A stretch of DNA of 64,000 nt, from NCBI RefSeq assembly GCF_016734815.1, contig NZ_JAERQF010000005.1, positions 1 through 64,000 on the forward strand, in the 5' to 3' direction. The position numbers and the translations under genes are program-made. The DNA is from Hymenobacter rubidus. Its GTDB lineage: Bacteria > Bacteroidota > Bacteroidia > Cytophagales > Hymenobacteraceae. Below, piece by piece: positions 41,218 through 50,042 of this stretch (the first letter of the stretch is position 1; each line of letters begins with the position of its first letter). A model generated the notes under the pieces. It was not told the DNA's origin, made no database searches, and saw nothing but the letters and a program-made list of their open reading frames with translations.

Positions 41218-42996
41218 TTATTCCACCACCAGCTGGCGGGTGGCGGTGGCCGCGCCGGCCTGCACCTGCACGGCGTAGAGGCCAGCCGGTATATTGGCCA
41301 AGTCGAATTCGTGCCGCAACCCCGTGGCGGGCAGGTTCATGGTTTCGGTGCGCAGCGTGCGGCCCAGGGCATCGCGCAGGGTGAGGGTGGCCGTGGTGGC
41401 GCCGGGCTGGGCAGGCAGCTGCACAGTGGTGGCGTTGCGGGCCGGGTTGGGGTAAAGGGAGAAGCTTAGGGTGCCTTGGGCAGCGGCGGTGGCCGTGAGG
41501 GTGGGGTCGAGAATGGCAGCGACGAAGGCAGAGGTAGTGGTGGCGCTGGGCGGCACGGCCAGCGTGCCGAAGGTGGCCTGCGCCGCTGCCCCACCAGCCG
41601 TTACTACCAGATTGCCGGTGAGTGCGACGCAATAAGCGCTTTCGCCATTGACGCCGCCCGCCGACTGGGCCCAGGCAAAGGCCGCGCTCGAACCACTGTC
41701 GGCGAGCTTGGCCACGAAAATATCCAGCGCCGTGGCCGTACCCCGGTTGGGGAGCACGGTCGCACCAAACGTAGCGTTGGGGTAGCCGTAGCCGCCGGCC
41801 ACGTACACGTTGGTGCCCCGCACGGCCACGCCCTTGGGCCGTTCGGTGCCGATGCCCCCGGCCGATTGGGCCCAAACCGCCGTGGCCCCCGCCCCTGCAT
41901 CGGTCAACTTCGCCACAAACACATCGGCGGTGTTGGCCGTGCTGCTGGCGTTGGTGAGCAGGAGGGTGCCCACCGAGGCCGTGGCGCTGCCAAAGCTGCC
42001 GGCCACGTACAGGCTGGCGCCGTTCAGGGCCAGGGCGTCGCCGGTGTCGACGCCGGTGCCGCCGGCGCGCTGGGCCCACACCACACCGACGCTGGTACCC
42101 GCATCGGCCAGCTTGGCCAGGAATACGTCGGGGGTGCCGGCGCTGCCGGCCGCGTTGGTCAGGGCCGTGGTGCCCAGGCTGAGGAAGGAGCTGGTGAAGT
42201 CGCCCAGCACGTAAATGCTGCTGCCACTCACGGCCAGGGCGCGGGCCTCGTCGGAGCCAGTGCTGCCAAAACTCAGGGCCCAGGCGACGCCGGTGGTGGC
42301 GCCGGCATCGGTGAACTTCGCCACAAATGTGTCGGAGGCAAAGGCGTTGGCATTGGTCAGCACCGTGCCGCCAATAGCAAGGGTTGGGCTGCTGTACAGG
42401 CCGGCAAGGTACACGTTACTCCCGCTCACTGCCAGGCTGGTAGCCATATCCGTGTCTGTGCCGCCTACTTGCCGGACCCACATAAAATTGGCCGTAGTGC
42501 CAGCATCGGTGAGCTTGGCCACAAAGGCGTCGGAGCTGCTAGTAGCACTGGTTGTATTGGTTAGGCTGAGCGGGCCAAATGCAGCCGTGGGGCTATAGAA
42601 ATGGCCGCCCACGTACACCGAACCATTGCTCACGGCCAGGGCGGGGGCCTGGTCGGCGCCGCTACCGCCCAGCGCCACCGCCCACACAAAGGTGCCGGTG
42701 GCGCTGCTCCACTTGGCCACGAAACCGTCGCTGGCGCTGGGGCTGGTGGTGGCGTCGCTGGTGAGCTGCGTCGTGCCGAAACGCACAGTGCCAAAAAAGT
42801 ACCCCGACACGTACACGTTGCCCGCGGCGTCGGCCGCGGAAGCTTGTACGTAGGAAAAGCCATTGCTGGTAACGGGTACGCCGCTACTCAGCTGCGTCCA
42901 GGCCGGGGCTTGGGCGTGGGCGGCCGGCGGGGCCAGCCACAACAGCGTCAGCAGCGCCGCCGGCCAGCCGCGCATCCAAGAGAAAAAATGTTTCAT
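41218..42996 (-). CDS. SBBP-type beta-propeller protein with T9SS sorting domain
   Basis: The 592-residue secreted protein has a signal peptide (1-28, ending APPAAHA). At least seven repeats of about 60 residues span 40-490, each with the pattern G..ALAVSG..VYV.G.F.S....G...LTN......DVFVAKL.DAG....V.WAQ..GG. A C-terminal sorting domain (SLYPNPARNATTVQL, LPATGLRHEFDL, GLYAVQVQAG) occupies about 510-592. The repeats are of the SBBP/beta-propeller kind that probably form a surface-exposed propeller. The cargo is exported through Sec and then type IX secretion. The start is the ATG before KHFFSWMRGWPAALL. Confidence 0.85.
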   Translation of the reverse strand: MKHFFSWMRGWPAALLTLLWLAPPAAHAQAPAWTQLSSGVPVTSNGFSYVQASAADAAGNVYVSGYFFGTVRFGTTQLTSDATTSPSASDGFVAKWSSATGTFVWAVALGGSGADQAPALAVSNGSVYVGGHFYSPTAAFGPLSLTNTTSATSSSDAFVAKLTDAGTTANFMWVRQVGGTDTDMATSLAVSGSNVYLAGLYSSPTLAIGGTVLTNANAFASDTFVAKFTDAGATTGVAWALSFGSTGSDEARALAVSGSSIYVLGDFTSSFLSLGTTALTNAAGSAGTPDVFLAKLADAGTSVGVVWAQRAGGTGVDTGDALALNGASLYVAGSFGSATASVGTLLLTNASSTANTADVFVAKLTDAGAGATAVWAQSAGGIGTERPKGVAVRGTNVYVAGGYGYPNATFGATVLPNRGTATALDIFVAKLADSGSSAAFAWAQSAGGVNGESAYCVALTGNLVVTAGGAAAQATFGTLAVPPSATTTSAFVAAILDPTLTATAAAQGTLSFSLYPNPARNATTVQLPAQPGATTATLTLRDALGRTLRTETMNLPATGLRHEFDLANIPAGLYAVQVQAGAATATRQLVVE

Positions 42997-43104
42997 AAGG
43001 AGTAGAGAAGGCACGCCAGTGGTAGAATGCCGCGCTAAATATAGCCGATAAAACAAAGCCCTGCTGGTTACTAGCGGGGCTTTGTTTCAAGTTGTTAATC
43101 AAAT

Positions 43105-43139
43105 GGCGTGGGGACGCGAACTACAGCTTCCGCGCTACT
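43105..43139. repeat. Partial GTAGCGCGAAC palindrome at the M13 peptidase 3' end
   Basis: GGGGACGCGAACTACAGC and CCGCGCTAC are a shortened family 2 unit. Its right end abuts the stop codon of the peptidase gene. Confidence 0.6.
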
Positions 43140-45231
43140 ACCAAATCACCGCCCGGTCCGCCACCTTCCGGGTCATCTTGCTTCCCTCGGGGCAGCCGAA
43201 GGCCTGCTGAAACTGCGGCATGTTCATGAGCGGCCCGATGGTGCGGTACTGGCCGGGCGAGTGCGGGTCGGTGGCAATTTGCTGGCGCAGGGCCTCGGGG
43301 CGGATGTTGGTGCGGCGCAACTGGGCCCAGCTCAGGAAGAAGCGCTGCTCCGGCGTAAAGCCGTCGAACCGGGGCCAGGCCTGGTCGGGGTAGGTTTTGT
43401 GCAGCTGCTTAATCAGCGCGCCGTACACCACGGTGAGGCCGGCGAAATCGGCCAGGTTCTCGCCCATCGTCAGTTGGCCGTTGACATGCACCGAATCCAA
43501 GGGTGAGAACTCGCTGTACTGGCGGCCCACCACGGCGGCGCGCTTCGTGAACTCGGCCGCGTCGGCCGGCGTCCACCAGTCGCGCAGGTTGCCTTCGGCG
43601 TCGTACTGCCGGCCCTGGTCGTCGAAGCCGTGGGTCATTTCGTGGCCCATCACCCCGCCAATGGCCCCGTAGTTTATGGCGTCGTCGGCCTTGGGGTCGA
43701 AGAAAGGCGGCTGGAGGTAGCCGGCCGGAAACACAATTTCGTTCATCGGCGGGTTGTAGTAGGCGTTGATGGTGGGCGGCGTCATGCCCCACTCGTTGCG
43801 GTCGATGGGCCCGCCGAACTTGGCGGCTTCGCGCCGGCTTTCCCACACGCGGGCGGCCAGCACGTTTTTCAGGTAGCTCTCGCGCGAAATGGGCAGGGCC
43901 GAATAGTCCTTCCACACGTCGGGGTAGCCGATTTTTACGCGCAGAGCGTTGAGCTTTTTCAGGGCTTCGGCTTTGGTGGGCGCGCTCATCCAGGTGTTGG
44001 TTTGGATATGCTCGGCCATGCTGGCCTTGATGTTGCCCACCATTTCCAGCGCCTTGGCCTTGGCTTCGGGCGAAAATGCTTGGTCGACATAGAGCTGGCC
44101 AAACGCTTCGCCCAGGTAGCCGTCGGTGGCCGCCTGCATGCGTTTCCAGCGCGGGGCCTGCTGCTTGGCGCCGGTCTGGGCCTGGCTGTAGCGAAAAGCC
44201 GCCTCGGCGAAGGGCGTGGGCAGCGCACTCGCCACCGAGCGCACCAGGTGCCAGCGCACATACGCCTTGAGGTCGGGGATATTCTCCGTTTTCAGCACCG
44301 CATTCACCTCGTCAAAAAATGCCGGCTGGCCGACGATGACCTCCTGCGCCTTGCTCAGCCCGAGGCCCGCCAGCAGGCCTTTGGGGTCGAGCACGGGGTA
44401 GCGCTGCTGGGCGGCGGCCACGGTCATTTTGTTGTAGTTGGCCTGCGGGTCGCGCAGCTCCACCGGTGTGCGCGAGGCCTTGGCCAGGCGCGTTTCGATG
44501 CGCTCGACGGTGGCCGCATCGAGCTGGGCCACCACCGGGGCCGTCCCCAGCAGCTGAAATACCTGCGTCATGTAGGCGCGGTAGGCGGCTTTCACCTTCT
44601 CCGTGCGGGCGTCGGTTTTGAAGTAGAACTCGCGGTTGGGCAGCGTAAGGCCGCCCTGGTTCAGCTGCACGGCGTACTGGGTGGTGTTTTTCTCGTCTAC
44701 GTCTACCCCGGCCCGGAAAAACGGACCGGCCCCCAGTTCCTGCAAGTGCACGATTTCGGCGCGCAGGTTGGCCAGGGTTCGGATATTGGCCACGCGGTCC
44801 AGCTCCGGCTTCAGCGGCGCGAGGCCGGCCCGGTCGATGGCCACCGTGTCCATGGCCGCGGCGTAGAAGTCGCCCACCTTCTGAGCGTTCGAGCCGGGCG
44901 CGGCCGTGCGGTTGGCGGCTGCGTCTTCCAGAATCTTGCGCAGCAAGTCCTGGGTGCGGTTGCCGAGCAGGTTGCGCGGGCCCCAGCTGCTGGCGTAGCT
45001 CGGCACGGGGTTGTTCTTCAACCAGTTGCCGCCCGAGAACTGAAAGAAGTCGTCGCACGGGTTCACCGAGCGGTCGAGGTCGGCCATGTCGAGGCCCACG
45101 CCTTTGGGGTCGGGTGCCGCTGCCGCCACGGGGGGCATCGGCGCGGTGGCCACGGCGGCGGGCTTGGTGCCGGCGCAGCCGGCCAATGCCAACAGGGCCG
45201 CCGTGCCGGCCGAAAAGTATCGGTTGTTCAT
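43138..45231 (-). CDS. M13-family metallopeptidase (PepO-like), lipoprotein
   Basis: The 697-residue zinc endopeptidase (neprilysin family) has a lipobox (LLALAGC at about 13-19), so it should be anchored in the outer membrane or periplasm. The N-terminal M13 region begins SVNPCDDFFQFSGGNWLK. The catalytic region has NAYYNPPMNEIVFPAGYLQPPFF, VMGHEMTHGFDDQG (zinc site HEMTH, residues 530-534), GENLADFAGL (third ligand Glu, about 591) and a C-terminal substrate region ending CPEGSKM...RAVIW. It cleaves small peptides. The start is the ATG preceding NNRYFSAGTAAL. Confidence 0.92.
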   Translation of the reverse strand: MNNRYFSAGTAALLALAGCAGTKPAAVATAPMPPVAAAAPDPKGVGLDMADLDRSVNPCDDFFQFSGGNWLKNNPVPSYASSWGPRNLLGNRTQDLLRKILEDAAANRTAAPGSNAQKVGDFYAAAMDTVAIDRAGLAPLKPELDRVANIRTLANLRAEIVHLQELGAGPFFRAGVDVDEKNTTQYAVQLNQGGLTLPNREFYFKTDARTEKVKAAYRAYMTQVFQLLGTAPVVAQLDAATVERIETRLAKASRTPVELRDPQANYNKMTVAAAQQRYPVLDPKGLLAGLGLSKAQEVIVGQPAFFDEVNAVLKTENIPDLKAYVRWHLVRSVASALPTPFAEAAFRYSQAQTGAKQQAPRWKRMQAATDGYLGEAFGQLYVDQAFSPEAKAKALEMVGNIKASMAEHIQTNTWMSAPTKAEALKKLNALRVKIGYPDVWKDYSALPISRESYLKNVLAARVWESRREAAKFGGPIDRNEWGMTPPTINAYYNPPMNEIVFPAGYLQPPFFDPKADDAINYGAIGGVMGHEMTHGFDDQGRQYDAEGNLRDWWTPADAAEFTKRAAVVGRQYSEFSPLDSVHVNGQLTMGENLADFAGLTVVYGALIKQLHKTYPDQAWPRFDGFTPEQRFFLSWAQLRRTNIRPEALRQQIATDPHSPGQYRTIGPLMNMPQFQQAFGCPEGSKMTRKVADRAVIW

Positions 45232-45308
45232 AAATGCTTGGCGTTTTGTTCGCACAAAAGAGCAACAAAGAGCGCAAGTAGCGGCGCAGGCTGCACGGCG
45301 CCGCACGC

Positions 45309-45342
45309 AAAAAGCCGCTCCCGGTGGCGGAAGCGGCTTTTG
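45309..45342. terminator. Terminator between BlaR1-like and M13 genes
   Basis: AAAAGCCGCT/AGCGGCTTTT form a 10-bp stem; on the minus strand it is followed by a T-run. Confidence 0.75.
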
Positions 45343-45381
45343 AGACAATCAACAAAGGTGACAAGGCGCCGGCACGCGTCC

Positions 45382-46719
45382 CTACATTTCGCCGGGCTTC
45401 ACCGGGTTGCCTTTCTCATCGAAGAAAGTGTAATGCGGCCGGGTGCCTTCGGCCAGCTCTACCTTGTAGCGGGTCTGCTTGGTAGAAGGATACGTCAGCT
45501 TGGTCACCCCAATAATGCGGGAGTTGGGGTAGGTTTTGGTGATGTAGGCCAGGGCCTTCGGCGTCAGCACATTCACCTCGGCCGGTGCCGCGGTGCCAGG
45601 GATGAATGGGGCAACCGAGGCAATTTTAGCGTTAAGGGCCAATACTTCCGAGGAATTTTGGTTTTGCTTGGTCACGGCAATGGCCACTTTGCCGCTGGCC
45701 TTCCCAAATATCCGACGGGCCTTTTCCTCATCCAGTATGTTCAAGTAAGCCACCCCGTCGGGGTTCAGCTTATCAAAAGCGGCTTTGTCGCTGAGCTTGC
45801 CATCAACGTAGTAAGCCACCGGGCCGGGCGCGGCAACGGCACGCTGGGCGCGGGCAGCGGCAAAGCCCAGGGCCGGGCCCAGCGTCAGGGCCAGGGCCAG
45901 CAGGTAGCGCCCCAACTGGGCGGTGGTGGAAGCGGGAAGGTTCATCATGAGTACGCGGTTTTTGAGGGTTGGAAATGTGAAATGGGAAACGAGCGAAGGC
46001 CCGGCCACCCCGTGGCTGAGGCGCAGCAGGCTGTATTGGTAAGCGCGGCGGTCGAGGCCGGCTTCGAGCACGGCGCGGTCGGCCAGGTATTCGAGGTTAT
46101 CGAGCAGGGCGCGGCGCAGCAGCCAGGCGGCCGGGTTGCACCAGGCCGCCGCCTGCGCCACGTGGGCCAGCAGCACGTCCAGGGTGTGCCATTGCCGCAC
46201 GTGCACCTGCTCGTGGCGCAGCACGGCCGCCAGCTCCGCGCCAGGGTGCTGCGCGGGGTTGAGGTAAATAGTGCGCCAGAACGAGAACGGGCTCACATCG
46301 CCGGGCAGCGCCCGCACCGCCACGCCCAGCACCACGGCCGGCCGCGAGCGCCGCCGCAGCTGCGCCAGCGACAGCAGCTGCATCAGCAGCCGGAGCAGCC
46401 CCAGGGCCACGCCGGTGCCATACACGGCCAGCGCCACGGCATCCCAGTCGATGGGCGCCGAAAGGGCGGCCGCCGGTTCGGCCGCCGTGCCGGTGGCCGT
46501 ATCCATCAGCACCACCGCCACGGGCGCGGCGGCCACGGGCGGCAGCAGCGCCGGCACCGGCAGGGCCGGGTACACCGCCGAAAACAGCAGCGCAAACAGC
46601 AGATAGAACCGGTTCAGGCGGAAAAACGTGAGCCGGCGCAGCAGCCCGAAATACGCCACCGCAAACAGCAGCAACGCCCCGTTGGCCTTCAGCAAGTACA
46701 GCAAAGTGGGCGAGAGCAT
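45382..46719 (-). CDS. M56-family metallopeptidase (BlaR1/MecR1-type)
   Basis: The 445-residue membrane protein has four N-terminal hydrophobic helices and a cytosolic M56 peptidase domain with HEQVHVRQWHTLD (zinc site HExxH at about 169-173) and NLEYLADRAVL. A further helix follows at about 265-285 (YLLALALTLGPALGFAAA). The 150-residue C-terminal periplasmic part lacks the penicillin-binding sensor domain of true BlaR1. In this family the peptidase inactivates the partner BlaI-type repressor. Its ATG is 2 bases after the stop of the BlaI-like gene, so they form one operon. Confidence 0.85.
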   Translation of the reverse strand: MLSPTLLYLLKANGALLLFAVAYFGLLRRLTFFRLNRFYLLFALLFSAVYPALPVPALLPPVAAAPVAVVLMDTATGTAAEPAAALSAPIDWDAVALAVYGTGVALGLLRLLMQLLSLAQLRRRSRPAVVLGVAVRALPGDVSPFSFWRTIYLNPAQHPGAELAAVLRHEQVHVRQWHTLDVLLAHVAQAAAWCNPAAWLLRRALLDNLEYLADRAVLEAGLDRRAYQYSLLRLSHGVAGPSLVSHFTFPTLKNRVLMMNLPASTTAQLGRYLLALALTLGPALGFAAARAQRAVAAPGPVAYYVDGKLSDKAAFDKLNPDGVAYLNILDEEKARRIFGKASGKVAIAVTKQNQNSSEVLALNAKIASVAPFIPGTAAPAEVNVLTPKALAYITKTYPNSRIIGVTKLTYPSTKQTRYKVELAEGTRPHYTFFDEKGNPVKPGEM

Positions 46720-46721
46720 GG

Positions 46722-47090
46722 CTATTCCTCCTTTTTGCTTTCGATGAGCTTGATAATCTCCTGCAAATCCGCCGCGCTCACCTTGTTGTCCTGCGCGAAA
46801 AACGACACCAACTCCTTGTAGGAGTTCTGGAAGTGCTGCTTCACCAGCGTGCCCAGGGAGCGGCGCTGGTAGTCGTCGGCCGAAATCACGGGCACGAAGC
46901 GGTAGGAGTTGCCCAGCTTTTCACTGCGCACGTAGCCCTTGCGCTCCAGGTTGCGCAGGGTGCTGGCCAGGGTAGTGTAGGGCGGGCGCGGCGCGGGCAG
47001 CTGGTCGAGCACGTCTTTCACGAAGCCGCCGGCGGGCAGCGGCCAGAGCACGCGCAGGGCGTCTTCTTCGGGTTGGGTGAGGCGTTCCAT
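46722..47090 (-). CDS. BlaI/MecI/CopY-family repressor
   Basis: The 122-residue DNA-binding protein has the winged helix-turn-helix of the family: LTQPEEDALRVLWPLPAGGFVKDVLDQL, PPYTTLASTLRNLERKGYVRSEKLGNSYRFVPVISADDYQR, and a C-terminal dimerisation helix ending IIKLIESKKEE. It likely represses its own operon with the BlaR1-type peptidase by binding the dyads upstream. The inducing signal is unknown; in Bacteroidetes such pairs are often unrelated to beta-lactams. Confidence 0.9.
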   Translation of the reverse strand: MERLTQPEEDALRVLWPLPAGGFVKDVLDQLPAPRPPYTTLASTLRNLERKGYVRSEKLGNSYRFVPVISADDYQRRSLGTLVKQHFQNSYKELVSFFAQDNKVSAADLQEIIKLIESKKEE

Positions 47091-47109
47091 GAGGGCTGAT
47101 GCGGAATAA

Positions 47110-47144
47110 TTACGATGATGTCGTAAATCTACGAAAATTTCGTA
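47110..47144 (-). promoter_or_regulatory. Two dyad operators upstream of the BlaI-like gene
   Basis: TTACGATGATGTCGTAA (47110-47126) and TACGAAAATTTCGTA (47130-47144) are near-perfect inverted repeats sharing the half-site TACGA, 20-54 bases upstream of the start codon. The spacing and symmetry suit two repressor dimers. They differ from the classical TACA/TGTA BlaI operator. Confidence 0.65.
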
Positions 47145-47186
47145 ATTATGAAACGGGTTGGTTGGAAATAAGTTGTGCTGAAATTG

Positions 47187-47221
47187 AAAAAGCCCATTTC
47201 AAGGGATGAAATGGGCTTTTT
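47187..47221. terminator. Bidirectional hairpin
   Basis: AAAAAGCCCATTTC/GAAATGGGCTTTTT form a 14-bp stem. On the minus strand it can end transcription from the STAS-like gene before it reaches the blaI promoter. Confidence 0.75.
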
Positions 47222-47290
47222 GGTCAAAAAAATAAAACGCATGAGTCGCATAATACTGACGGCATCGTGCGGAGCATTCCAGGTTTAGCG

Positions 47291-47388
47291 CTGAACAACG
47301 TAGGGGCGGGGCCTGCCCCCGCCCACCGCCCGCGCCGATTCAACGATTTCGTTCAAGGGCGGGGGCAGGCCCCGCCCCTACGTTGTTC
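47291..47388. repeat. GC-rich GGGGCCTGCCCCCGCCC palindrome (copy 2)
   Basis: The arms 47291-47323 and 47356-47388 are perfectly complementary over 33 bases and share the core with the palindrome at 14-105. Confidence 0.9.
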
Positions 47389-47395
47389 AAATAAA

Positions 47396-47827
47396 TTACG
47401 ACCCCACCTTGTCCGTCTGCTGAATCTGGAGCCAGCGGATGGCCGCGCCCTCATCGCCGAAAAAGGAAATGGCAAACGGCTTGTCGTCGTAGGCCTCCGC
47501 CGAAACGTAATCGGGCCGGCTCACGATGGCTTGGTGCAGCGCGGGGCCCACCAGGTAGGCAATGTATAAGCGGCCGTTCAGGCGGCGCGCCATTTCCGGG
47601 AAAAACTTGTTGAGCAGCCATTCGGTGGTGCCCGGGTCGTTGAGGGTGCGGCGGCGGATGTCCTGCAGCCAGAAGCGGGCCTGCCGGTCCACAGCCGCCT
47701 CGCACATCTGCTGGTACACGGCGGGCAGCTCGCGCGGGTCGGGCTGGTAAGCCCAGCGACTCACCAGAATGTCCAGGTCGGCACGGTAAGCGAAGTCGAT
47801 GAGCGGCGCGGGCAAGTCGGAATTCAT
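47396..47827 (-). CDS. STAS/SpoIIAA-like small protein (family B)
   Basis: The 143-residue paralogue of the gene at 23196 shows DLDILVSRWAYQ, FWLQDIRRRTLNDPGTTEWLLNKFFPEMARRLNGRLYIAYLVGPALH and a final EGAAIRWLQIQQ helix. It is soluble with no signal peptide. Function unknown. The near -7 box TGCCTTTG ends 4 bases before a TTG or 10 bases before the chosen ATG. Confidence 0.65.
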   Translation of the reverse strand: MNSDLPAPLIDFAYRADLDILVSRWAYQPDPRELPAVYQQMCEAAVDRQARFWLQDIRRRTLNDPGTTEWLLNKFFPEMARRLNGRLYIAYLVGPALHQAIVSRPDYVSAEAYDDKPFAISFFGDEGAAIRWLQIQQTDKVGS

Positions 47828-47904
47828 AGGCAAAGGCAGGAGGCGGGAAGTGGCAAATTACGCGTTGGCGGCCTCACGTGGTTTTCGGCCACCCGGCTTT
47901 GGCC

Positions 47905-49158
47905 TCAGTGCGCGGGCACGGCTTCGGGCACGGCGCTGCTTTCCACCGGCGGGTTTCGGCGAAACGAGCGCAGGGCCAGCCCTGCGCTGGCCAGCGCCAG
48001 CACCGCCCCCAGCAAAAACGGGGCTCCCGGGAAATGCATCGGCGCGTTGTCGCGGGTGAAAAACCGGAACAAAAAGGTCATCAGCAGCGGGCCCACCACG
48101 CCGGTCACGCTCATCAGGCTGGTGAGGGCGCCCTGCAGCTCGCCCTGCTCGTTGGCCGGCACCTGGCCCGAAATGGTGCTCTGCAGCGCCGGCCCCGCGA
48201 TGCCGCCCAGGCAGTAGGGCGCCAGAAACGCCAGCATCAGCCAGCCCCGCCAGGCAAAGGCAAACAGCACGAAGCCCACCGTGTAGCACAGCAGCCCTAC
48301 CACAATGGCCCGCGCCGCGCCCAGCTTCGGAATGGCCACGCGCACCAGCCCGCCCTGCACCAGCGCCGAAAACAGGCCGATGACGCCCAGCGAAATGCCC
48401 ACCATCTTCTCGCCCCAGCCAAACTTGAGTTCGGTGTAAAACGTCCAGACCGACTGCACCGACGAGCCCGCCAGGTAAATCAGCACCAGCGAAGCCACCA
48501 GGCCCAGCACCGCCGGGTACTGTTTCAGGCGCAGCAACGACGCCACCGGGTTGGCCCGCGTCCACTCAAAGGCCCGGCGCTTGGCCGGGGCCAGCGACTC
48601 GGGCAGCACCAGCAGCCCATACAGGAAGTTGCACAAGCTCAGCCCCGCCGCCACCATAAAAGGCATCCGCGCGCCAAAGCCCGCCAGCAGCCCGCCCACC
48701 GTTGGCCCGATGATGAAGCCCAGCCCGAAGGCCACGCCCACCATGCCGAAGTTCTGGGCCCGGTTTTCGGGCGTGCTGATGTCGGCAATGTAGGCCGTGG
48801 CCGTGGTAAAGCTGGCCCCCGTGATGCCCGCCAGCACGCGCCCCACAAACAGCCAGGCCAGCGTGGGCGCGAAGCTCAGGAAAATGTAGTCGAGCCCCAG
48901 GCCCAGCAGGGCCGCCAGCAGCACCGGCCGCCGCCCCCACTTGTCGCTGAGCCCGCCCATGATGGGCGCAAAGCAGAACTGCGCCCCGGCGTAGGCAAAC
49001 GTGAGCCAGCCCGAATACACCGCCGCCTGGCTCAGCCCCTCGCCCGTGAGCTGCCGAATGAGCGTGGGCACCACCGGAATAATAATGCCCAGCCCGCTGA
49101 CGTCAATCAGCAGTGTGATAAAAATAAACCCAAGGGCCGGAGAGCGTTGCGATGCCAT
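47905..49158 (-). CDS. TCR/Tet-family MFS efflux transporter
   Basis: The 417-residue inner-membrane antiporter has about 12 helices. Residues about 60-78 carry the MFS loop 2-3 signature GGLSDKWGRRPVLL, and 'GFIIGPTVGGLLAGFG' is motif C of drug antiporters. It resembles TetA-type pumps, but the substrate may be a different drug or metabolite. The N-terminus starts ASQRSPALGFIFITLLIDVSG with the family's helix 1 Asp. No regulator is adjacent. Confidence 0.9.
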   Translation of the reverse strand: MASQRSPALGFIFITLLIDVSGLGIIIPVVPTLIRQLTGEGLSQAAVYSGWLTFAYAGAQFCFAPIMGGLSDKWGRRPVLLAALLGLGLDYIFLSFAPTLAWLFVGRVLAGITGASFTTATAYIADISTPENRAQNFGMVGVAFGLGFIIGPTVGGLLAGFGARMPFMVAAGLSLCNFLYGLLVLPESLAPAKRRAFEWTRANPVASLLRLKQYPAVLGLVASLVLIYLAGSSVQSVWTFYTELKFGWGEKMVGISLGVIGLFSALVQGGLVRVAIPKLGAARAIVVGLLCYTVGFVLFAFAWRGWLMLAFLAPYCLGGIAGPALQSTISGQVPANEQGELQGALTSLMSVTGVVGPLLMTFLFRFFTRDNAPMHFPGAPFLLGAVLALASAGLALRSFRRNPPVESSAVPEAVPAH

Positions 49159-49297
49159 GCCTGAAATGCTAAATACGCTAGCAAAGATGGCTGATTAAAC
49201 CGGTACTCAGGCGCCGGTGAGGCAGTGCAGCCTGCCTGCACGTCCATGCCGCGGCGTTACTTGTGGCAGCCGAGCGCTATCCATTTGCCGGCCTTTG

Positions 49298-49558
49298 ATG
49301 TATGAGGCGCTAGTCCGGCCCGGCCGGTTTTCATTTGAATATTTCCCTTTTGCCTTTATTGCCATAAATCAGAAACGCACGTTTGGCACCATTCTCACCG
49401 TTTTAGGCATCGTCGGCATCATCATTGGCGCCCTGGCTTTCCTGGGCGTCGGCGGCATCGGCCTCAGCAAGATGAACTCCATCGTTCCGTTTGTCGTGGG
49501 ACTTATCTTCTTTGCCGCCGGCATCAACCTGGTAAAAACCACCGGCGACCGGGCCTAG
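49298..49558 (+). CDS. Small two-helix membrane protein
   Basis: The conserved part is about 63 residues, with two hydrophobic helices separated by a Gly-rich turn: KRTFGTILTVLGIVGIIIGALAFLG and NSIVPFVVGLIFFAAGINLVK. The family is common in Bacteroidetes but uncharacterised. The start is uncertain: the ATG used adds about 22 residues without coding sense, and a non-ATG start closer to INQKRTFG is possible. Confidence 0.55.
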   Translation: MYEALVRPGRFSFEYFPFAFIAINQKRTFGTILTVLGIVGIIIGALAFLGVGGIGLSKMNSIVPFVVGLIFFAAGINLVKTTGDRA

Positions 49559-49636
49559 TTGGAACGTATTGCTAAAAATTATTGCTTGTCAGCTAATGTG
49601 TTAGCTGTGATTGGTGGTGATTTTAGCGCCCACCTG

Positions 49637-49666
49637 TTGCCTTCTCAGAAAATACCCCTACTTTTG
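49637..49666 (+). promoter_or_regulatory. Promoter of the initiator tRNA gene
   Basis: TTG, 19 bases, TACTTTTG: a complete Bacteroidetes -33/-7 promoter, 13 bases upstream of the tRNA 5' end. Confidence 0.8.
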
Positions 49667-49679
49667 CAGAACCAAACAG

Positions 49680-49752
<73 letters not shown>

Positions 49753-49761
49753 CCTTAGAAG

Positions 49762-49795
49762 AGGCCGTTTCCAATCAGGAAACGGCCTTTTTCTT
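49762..49795 (+). terminator. Terminator of the tRNA gene
   Basis: AGGCCGTTTCC/GGAAACGGCCT form an 11-bp stem followed by TTTTTC, 10 bases after the tRNA. Confidence 0.9.
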
Positions 49796-50042
49796 TTTCA
49801 ATTGAATTGGCAATCCCGGTAGTTGCGAAGGCAAAGCATGACCGGGCTTTTGGGGGGGCAGTAGTTTCGAATAGCTGCGACTCACCACCGCGTGGAGCCC
49901 CAGCGCAGGTAGTGGCCACGGGTGGGCCGGCAAGGCTGTGCTGACACGCAAAATCGTGCTGGAATAGCCCCGTGTCGGCCCCGCATCTGAAACCTGACCA
50001 AAAACAAAGCGGGGAGAAATTTGGCGCTTGGGCTTGCTACGG

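Noticed and set aside
43630..46821. 1063-codon open frame on the plus strand
   Set aside because: It spans the complements of the M13 peptidase and BlaR1 genes and the intergenic gap, with composition typical of an antisense frame.
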